Part shown: in pieces, positions 5,250 through 8,685 of the stretch
How the letters are laid out: every line of letters starts with the position of its first letter
Numbering within the stretch: position 1 is the stretch's first letter
Origin: an uncultured Bacilli bacterium
Lineage (GTDB): Bacteria > Bacillota_I > Bacilli_A > RF39 > UBA660
DNA length: 8,685 bases
Assembly (NCBI GenBank): GCA_947632275.1
Contig: CANROR010000052.1
Coordinates: 1-8,685, forward strand
Reading direction: 5' to 3'
Position numbers and translations under genes: made by a program
Notes under the pieces: generated by a model
Seen by the model: the letters and a program-made list of their open reading frames with translations, nothing else
Databases searched by the model: none
What the model was told of the DNA's origin: nothing

Positions 5250-7640
5250 ATGGATAATTTTTTAAGTATTGAAAAAAAATGGCAAGAATATTGGGAAAAG
5301 AATAATATTTTTGAAGCGCAAAATGGCTCTTCTAAAGAACCATATTATATTTTAGTAGAATTTCCTTATCCCAGTGGGGAAGGTTTGCATGTAGGGCATG
5401 TTAGAAGTTATACGGCTCAAGATGCTTTAGCCCGGATGAAAAGAATGCAAGGATATAATGTTTTATATCCGATGGGTTGGGATGCTTTTGGCGCTCCAGC
5501 CGAACAATTTGCCATAAAGAATCATGTGCATCCCAAAGAAGCAGTTAAAAGAAATATTGCAACATTTAAAAAACAAATGCAAGCTTTAGGTTTTTCTTTT
5601 GACTGGAAAAGAGAGTTTGCCACTACAGATCCGGAATATTATAAATGGACTCAATGGCAATTTTTGCAATTTTATAAACATGGAATGGCTTATAAAGATA
5701 CCGTACCCGTTAATTGGTGTAATACTTGTAAAACAGTTTTATCAAATGAAGATGCGGCTGGTGGAGTATGTGAAAGATGTGGTAGCCAAGTTGTCCAAAA
5801 AGAAAAATCCCAATGGATGCTTCGCATGAGTGATTATGCGGAAGATTTACTTAAAGGGTTAGATGATACTAATTTTGCGGAAAAAGTAAAATTAGGCCAA
5901 ATTAATTGGATTGGTAAATCCGTTGGGGCTCATGTCGTATTTAAAGTTGCGGATACTGATCAAGAATTTACGGTATTTACGACGCGTTGTGATACTTTAT
6001 TTGGGGCTACTTATTGTGTTTTAGCTCCTGAACATAAATTAGTTTCGGCAATAACTTCGGCTGATAAAAAACAAGAAGTTGAAGAATATAAACAAAAATG
6101 TGCTTTAAAAAATGAATTAGAAAGAACCGAACTTAATAAAGATAAGACGGGAGTTTTTATTGGGGCTTATGCTATTAATCCGGTTAATAATCAAAAAATT
6201 CCGATTTATATCAGTGATTATGTTTTAGCTTCTTACGGAACAGGAGCGATTATGGCGGTTCCCGCCCATGATGAAAGAGATTACGAATTTGCTAAAAAAT
6301 TTAATATTCCGATTATTCCCGTTTTAGAAGGCGACGATATTGAAAAAGAAGCTTATACGGAAGATGGCATTCATATTAATTCTGAATTTTTAAATGGTTT
6401 AGGTAAAGAAGAAGCCATTGAAAAAATGCTTGCTTGGTTAGAAGAACATCAATGTGGGGAAAGAAAAGTTAATTATAAAATGCGGGATTGGATTTTTTCT
6501 CGCCAAAGATTCTGGGGCGAACCAATTCCAATGATTAATTGTCCTAAATGTGGTTGGGTACCAATGAAGGAAGAAGATTTACCGCTTCTTTTACCAGATG
6601 TTGCTGAATATGAACCAACTGATAATGGCGAAAGCCCTTTAGCCAAAATTACGGATTGGGTTAATACAACTTGTCCAAAATGTGGGGCGAAAGCCAAAAG
6701 AGAAACGGATACTATGCCAAACTGGGCTGGTTCAAGTTGGTATTTCTTAAGATTCATGGATGCTCATAATGATTATGAATTTGCCTCAATGGAAGCCATG
6801 AAATATTGGCAAAAAGTAAATTGGTACAACGGCGGCATGGAACATACAGCTAGACACTTATTATATGCACGTTTCTGGGTCCAATTTTTATATAATATTG
6901 GTTTAGTTCCTAATAAAGAAATGATTTGGACGCGCGTTAGTCATGGGATGGTTTTAGGTTCTAACAATGAAAAAATGAGTAAAAGTAAGGGTAATGTTAT
7001 TAATCCCGACGATATTATTAAAGAATATGGCGCCGATGTTTTAAGAATTTACGAAATGTTCATGGGTGATTATGAACAAGATGCCCCATGGAGCACGGAT
7101 TCTTTAAGAGGCTGCAAAAGATTTGTTGATAAAGTTATTCGTTTAAAAGAAAAAGTTAAGAATGAAGAAGCCTATTCTCAAGATTTAGAAAGTATTATTC
7201 ATAAAACTATTAAAAAGGTCGAAAATGATTTGCAAACTATGCGTTATAATACGGCAGTTTCTTCATTAATGATTTTAGTAAATAGTATGGAAGAAGCAAA
7301 AGAAATAACGAAAGGTGATTACCATTTATTATTAACTTTACTTAATCCAATTGCCCCTCATATCACCGAAGAATTAAATGAAGAGTTAGGTTATGAACCA
7401 ATTTGTTTAAGTTCTTGGCCAGCCTATGATGAAGCTAAAACCATTGATAATGAAATAACGATTGGAGTGCAAGTAAATGGTAAATTAAGAGGTGATATTA
7501 CCATTACTAAGGATATGAGTAAAGAAGATATTTTAGCCAAAGCTTTAAATCATGAAAATATCTTAAAATATACGCAAGATAAAGAAATAGTAAAAACTAT
7601 TGTCGTACCTCAAAAGATAGTTAATATAGTAGTTAAATAA
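5250..7640 (+). CDS. leuS: Leucyl-tRNA synthetase, bacterial type
   Basis: This class Ia synthetase charges tRNALeu and edits mischarged tRNA. The 796 residues match the usual bacterial length of about 800. HVGH is at 47-50 and KMSKS at 575-579. A first zinc module has C157, C160, C174, C177; a second has C431, C434, C475, C478 just before ETDTM. The CP1 editing domain is present: TTRCDT at 244-249 (the canonical form is TTRPDT, so Pro is replaced by Cys247) and AVPAHDERD ending at D344, equivalent to the universal editing aspartate. MRDWIFSRQRFWGEPIP (411-427) returns to the catalytic fold. The C-terminal domain, with VQVNGKLRG near 741-748, is complete. GGAGGAG (5239-5245) sits in front of the ATG. 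It is transcribed separately from thrS, and a terminator follows. Confidence 0.98.
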   Translation: MDNFLSIEKKWQEYWEKNNIFEAQNGSSKEPYYILVEFPYPSGEGLHVGHVRSYTAQDALARMKRMQGYNVLYPMGWDAFGAPAEQFAIKNHVHPKEAVKRNIATFKKQMQALGFSFDWKREFATTDPEYYKWTQWQFLQFYKHGMAYKDTVPVNWCNTCKTVLSNEDAAGGVCERCGSQVVQKEKSQWMLRMSDYAEDLLKGLDDTNFAEKVKLGQINWIGKSVGAHVVFKVADTDQEFTVFTTRCDTLFGATYCVLAPEHKLVSAITSADKKQEVEEYKQKCALKNELERTELNKDKTGVFIGAYAINPVNNQKIPIYISDYVLASYGTGAIMAVPAHDERDYEFAKKFNIPIIPVLEGDDIEKEAYTEDGIHINSEFLNGLGKEEAIEKMLAWLEEHQCGERKVNYKMRDWIFSRQRFWGEPIPMINCPKCGWVPMKEEDLPLLLPDVAEYEPTDNGESPLAKITDWVNTTCPKCGAKAKRETDTMPNWAGSSWYFLRFMDAHNDYEFASMEAMKYWQKVNWYNGGMEHTARHLLYARFWVQFLYNIGLVPNKEMIWTRVSHGMVLGSNNEKMSKSKGNVINPDDIIKEYGADVLRIYEMFMGDYEQDAPWSTDSLRGCKRFVDKVIRLKEKVKNEEAYSQDLESIIHKTIKKVENDLQTMRYNTAVSSLMILVNSMEEAKEITKGDYHLLLTLLNPIAPHITEELNEELGYEPICLSSWPAYDEAKTIDNEITIGVQVNGKLRGDITITKDMSKEDILAKALNHENILKYTQDKEIVKTIVVPQKIVNIVVK

Positions 7641-7642
7641 TT

Positions 7643-7676
7643 AAAAGGTTGAATTAAAAAAAGTTCAATCTTTTTT
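7643..7676 (+). terminator. Intrinsic terminator after leuS
   Basis: AAAAGGTTGAA (7643-7653) pairs with TTCAATCTTTT (7664-7674) over 11 positions with one G-U, around a 10-base A-rich loop, followed by T residues to 7676. It begins 2 bases after the leuS stop. Confidence 0.85.
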
Positions 7677-7694
7677 AAAACCAAAATATCCTAT

Positions 7695-7709
7695 TTATAG
7701 TATAATATA
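7695..7709 (+). promoter_or_regulatory. -10 region of the membrane-anchored hypothetical gene
   Basis: TTATAGTATAATATA here is identical over 15 bases to the leuS promoter block at 5198-5212 and contains the perfect -10 TATAAT (7701-7706). No good -35 is visible 16-18 bases upstream, where the leuS terminator tail ends. Transcription would begin near 7713, only about 10 bases before the ATG. Confidence 0.5.
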
Positions 7710-7723
7710 AGTGGTGAAGCAGG

Positions 7724-8581
7724 ATGAAACAAAATAAAGAAATAATCTTTTATTCTCTTTTAGTTTTTTTAGGAATTATAGCAATTGGTTTAATTATTTA
7801 TACGGATAATAATACTAATAACGCTTTAAGTAATTCAGTTAATGAAAATACTCCTAATACCGAAAAGCTTGAGGAAAATAATGAAGTAATTGAAAATGAA
7901 AAAACCGAAGAAAATAAAGAATCAAATATAACTGAAACTGAAAAATTGGAAACAAGTACCACTACTAATGTTACGAGTCAAAACAAAGAAACTAATAAAC
8001 AAGTTAATAATTCTAATTCTGCAAATACAGAAAAGAAAGATACTAATTCTACGCAAGAATTAAGTACTAAAGATACCACGGTTATCACGGAACTTAATAA
8101 TATTGAGACAAGTACCGATAAATTATTAACGGAAGGTAATGACAAAAGTGTTTTAGATAAAGCCAAAGGGGTATTTATTACGTTAGTTGATTTTTGTTTT
8201 TATGATGGGGAAATTAAAGGGGTTACTTTTAATGAACTTACGGAAGCGGGTAAAGAAAAAGTTTTAAAAATTGTTAATTCCATTGATCAAAAAATTGAAA
8301 ATAAATTTCCCGGTTATAAAGAAAAAATAAGTACTAAAACTAAATCGGCTTTCAATAAAGCTAGTGAATTAATTAAAAAAGGTGCCAATAATGTTAAAGA
8401 TTTTGCCCAAGATAAATTAGGGGAAGAAAATTATAATTCCATAATTGAAGAAAAAGATGAATTAGTAAAATATACTAAAAATGCTTGGAACATTGTCAAA
8501 AATGTAAGTTCTAATCTTTGGAGTAAAACTACAAGTAAATTAAAAGATTGGTATGAGAAATTTCGCGAAGAAAATGAATAG
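7724..8581 (+). CDS. Membrane-anchored hypothetical protein with low-complexity linker
   Basis: No family is recognised for this 285-residue protein. Residues 7-26 form a single hydrophobic segment after a short basic N-terminus, with no lipobox cysteine, so it is probably a signal anchor with the rest outside the cell. Residues about 28-125 are a disordered linker dominated by Asn, Glu, Thr, Ser and Lys. Residues about 126-285 appear helical and charged; a distinctive part is FITLVDFCFYDGEIKGVTF (151-169), followed by a region ending in KFPGYKEKI, then several Lys-rich amphipathic stretches with Trp255, Trp266 and Trp276. The single Cys158 lies in the domain. The start at 7724 has only a modest GGTGA (7713-7717) ahead of it. 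The stop TAG overlaps the terminator. A cell-surface or envelope role is an inference from the architecture only. GC is about 29% in sampled lines, like the native genes. Confidence 0.85.
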   Translation: MKQNKEIIFYSLLVFLGIIAIGLIIYTDNNTNNALSNSVNENTPNTEKLEENNEVIENEKTEENKESNITETEKLETSTTTNVTSQNKETNKQVNNSNSANTEKKDTNSTQELSTKDTTVITELNNIETSTDKLLTEGNDKSVLDKAKGVFITLVDFCFYDGEIKGVTFNELTEAGKEKVLKIVNSIDQKIENKFPGYKEKISTKTKSAFNKASELIKKGANNVKDFAQDKLGEENYNSIIEEKDELVKYTKNAWNIVKNVSSNLWSKTTSKLKDWYEKFREENE

Positions 8582-8601
8582 AGCAAGTAATTTGCTTTTT
8601 T
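8580..8601 (+). terminator. Short intrinsic terminator after the hypothetical gene
   Basis: AGCAA (8582-8586) pairs with TTGCT (8592-8596) around loop GTAAT. The stem can be extended outward by G8581-T8597 and A8580-T8598 into the TAG stop codon, and a six-T run ends at 8601. The stem is short but the arrangement is typical. Confidence 0.7.
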
Positions 8602-8685
8602 CTTGCCAAAAATATGTCAACTAAAAGTAAACTAATACTAAAAATTTTTCAAAACCCTAGTTTTTTTTTTTTTTTTTTGATATTA
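8602..8685. other. Gene-free right edge with an 18-base T homopolymer
   Basis: No open reading frame is visible. ACTAAAA occurs twice (8620-8626 and again near 8637) in an A-rich stretch. AAAAC (8651-8655) can pair with GTTTT (8660-8664) around CCTA, directly leading into an uninterrupted run of 18 T (8661-8678). The run could be a terminator-like tail, a length-variable tract near a promoter of the next gene, or partly a sequencing or assembly artefact. Confidence 0.6.

Noticed and set aside
5599..5829. Second + strand open frame inside leuS
   Set aside because: Out of frame with a fully conserved LeuRS region and without its own start signals.
6473..6757. Minus-strand open frame inside leuS
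   Set aside because: Shadow of the second zinc and catalytic region of LeuRS; no independent support.
7978..8166. Minus-strand open frame inside the anchored protein
   Set aside because: Leu/Ser/Val-rich translation is the complement of the N/E/T-rich linker, and no start signals are seen.
1442..8581. Mycoplasma-type code with TGA as tryptophan
   Set aside because: No in-frame TGA occurs in the clear genes, all their tryptophans are TGG, and one upstream gene ends in TGA.
8603..8639. Promoter with -35 TTGCCA after the last terminator
   Set aside because: No acceptable -10 lies 16-18 bases downstream, and no gene start follows within the window.
8615..8645. Repeat array suggested by recurring ACTAA/ACTAAAA
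   Set aside because: The units are short, irregular and AT-rich, with no spacers; not a CRISPR array or iteron set.

Overview
The window is AT-rich DNA from a low-GC Gram-positive bacterium, most likely a gut-type uncultured member of the Bacilli/Mollicutes side of the Firmicutes. The grounds are Shine-Dalgarno sites of the AGGAG/GGAGG type, intrinsic terminators after three of the genes, a Firmicutes-style T-box leader, and a reduced threonyl-tRNA synthetase. All tryptophans in the clear genes are TGG, and one gene ends in TGA, so the code is the ordinary bacterial one and not the Mycoplasma code. I cannot name the genus. All genes lie on the + strand.

Region 1 (1-1373) is markedly poorer in GC than the rest: about 19% by hand count over 361-1370, against about 30-40% in most sampled lines of thrS and leuS. 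It holds the 3' end of an unrecognised gene and an overlapping PLP-dependent aminotransferase of the HisC/CobD type. This is the accessory-looking part of the window.

Region 2 (1374-7640) is a run of three aminoacyl-tRNA synthetase genes: metG, thrS and leuS. Each has its own promoter, and thrS and leuS end in good intrinsic terminators, so this is a cluster of separately transcribed genes and not one operon. Only thrS carries a T-box leader (about 3159-3358). Its stem I, specifier loop, K-turn, GAAA hairpin, stem III, antiterminator and competing terminator can all be paired by eye. The protein begins directly at the editing domain and lacks the usual N-terminal TGS domain. A longer in-frame start exists, but it falls inside the T-box and is false. 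MetRS lacks the C-terminal tRNA-binding (Trbp111/EMAP II-like) domain.

Region 3 (7641-8685) contains a lineage-type hypothetical protein with one N-terminal membrane anchor, a long N/E/T-rich linker and a predicted helical C-terminal domain. Its promoter shares a 15-base identical block with the leuS promoter and lies so close to the ATG that the 5' UTR would be very short. After its terminator come about 80 bases without a gene, with an 18-base T run close to the right edge.

I found no CRISPR array, transposase, tRNA or rRNA. I see no convincing new biological system. The points most worth a second look are the compact thrS T-box with a TGS-less synthetase, the altered active-site motifs of the low-GC aminotransferase, and the anchored hypothetical protein.
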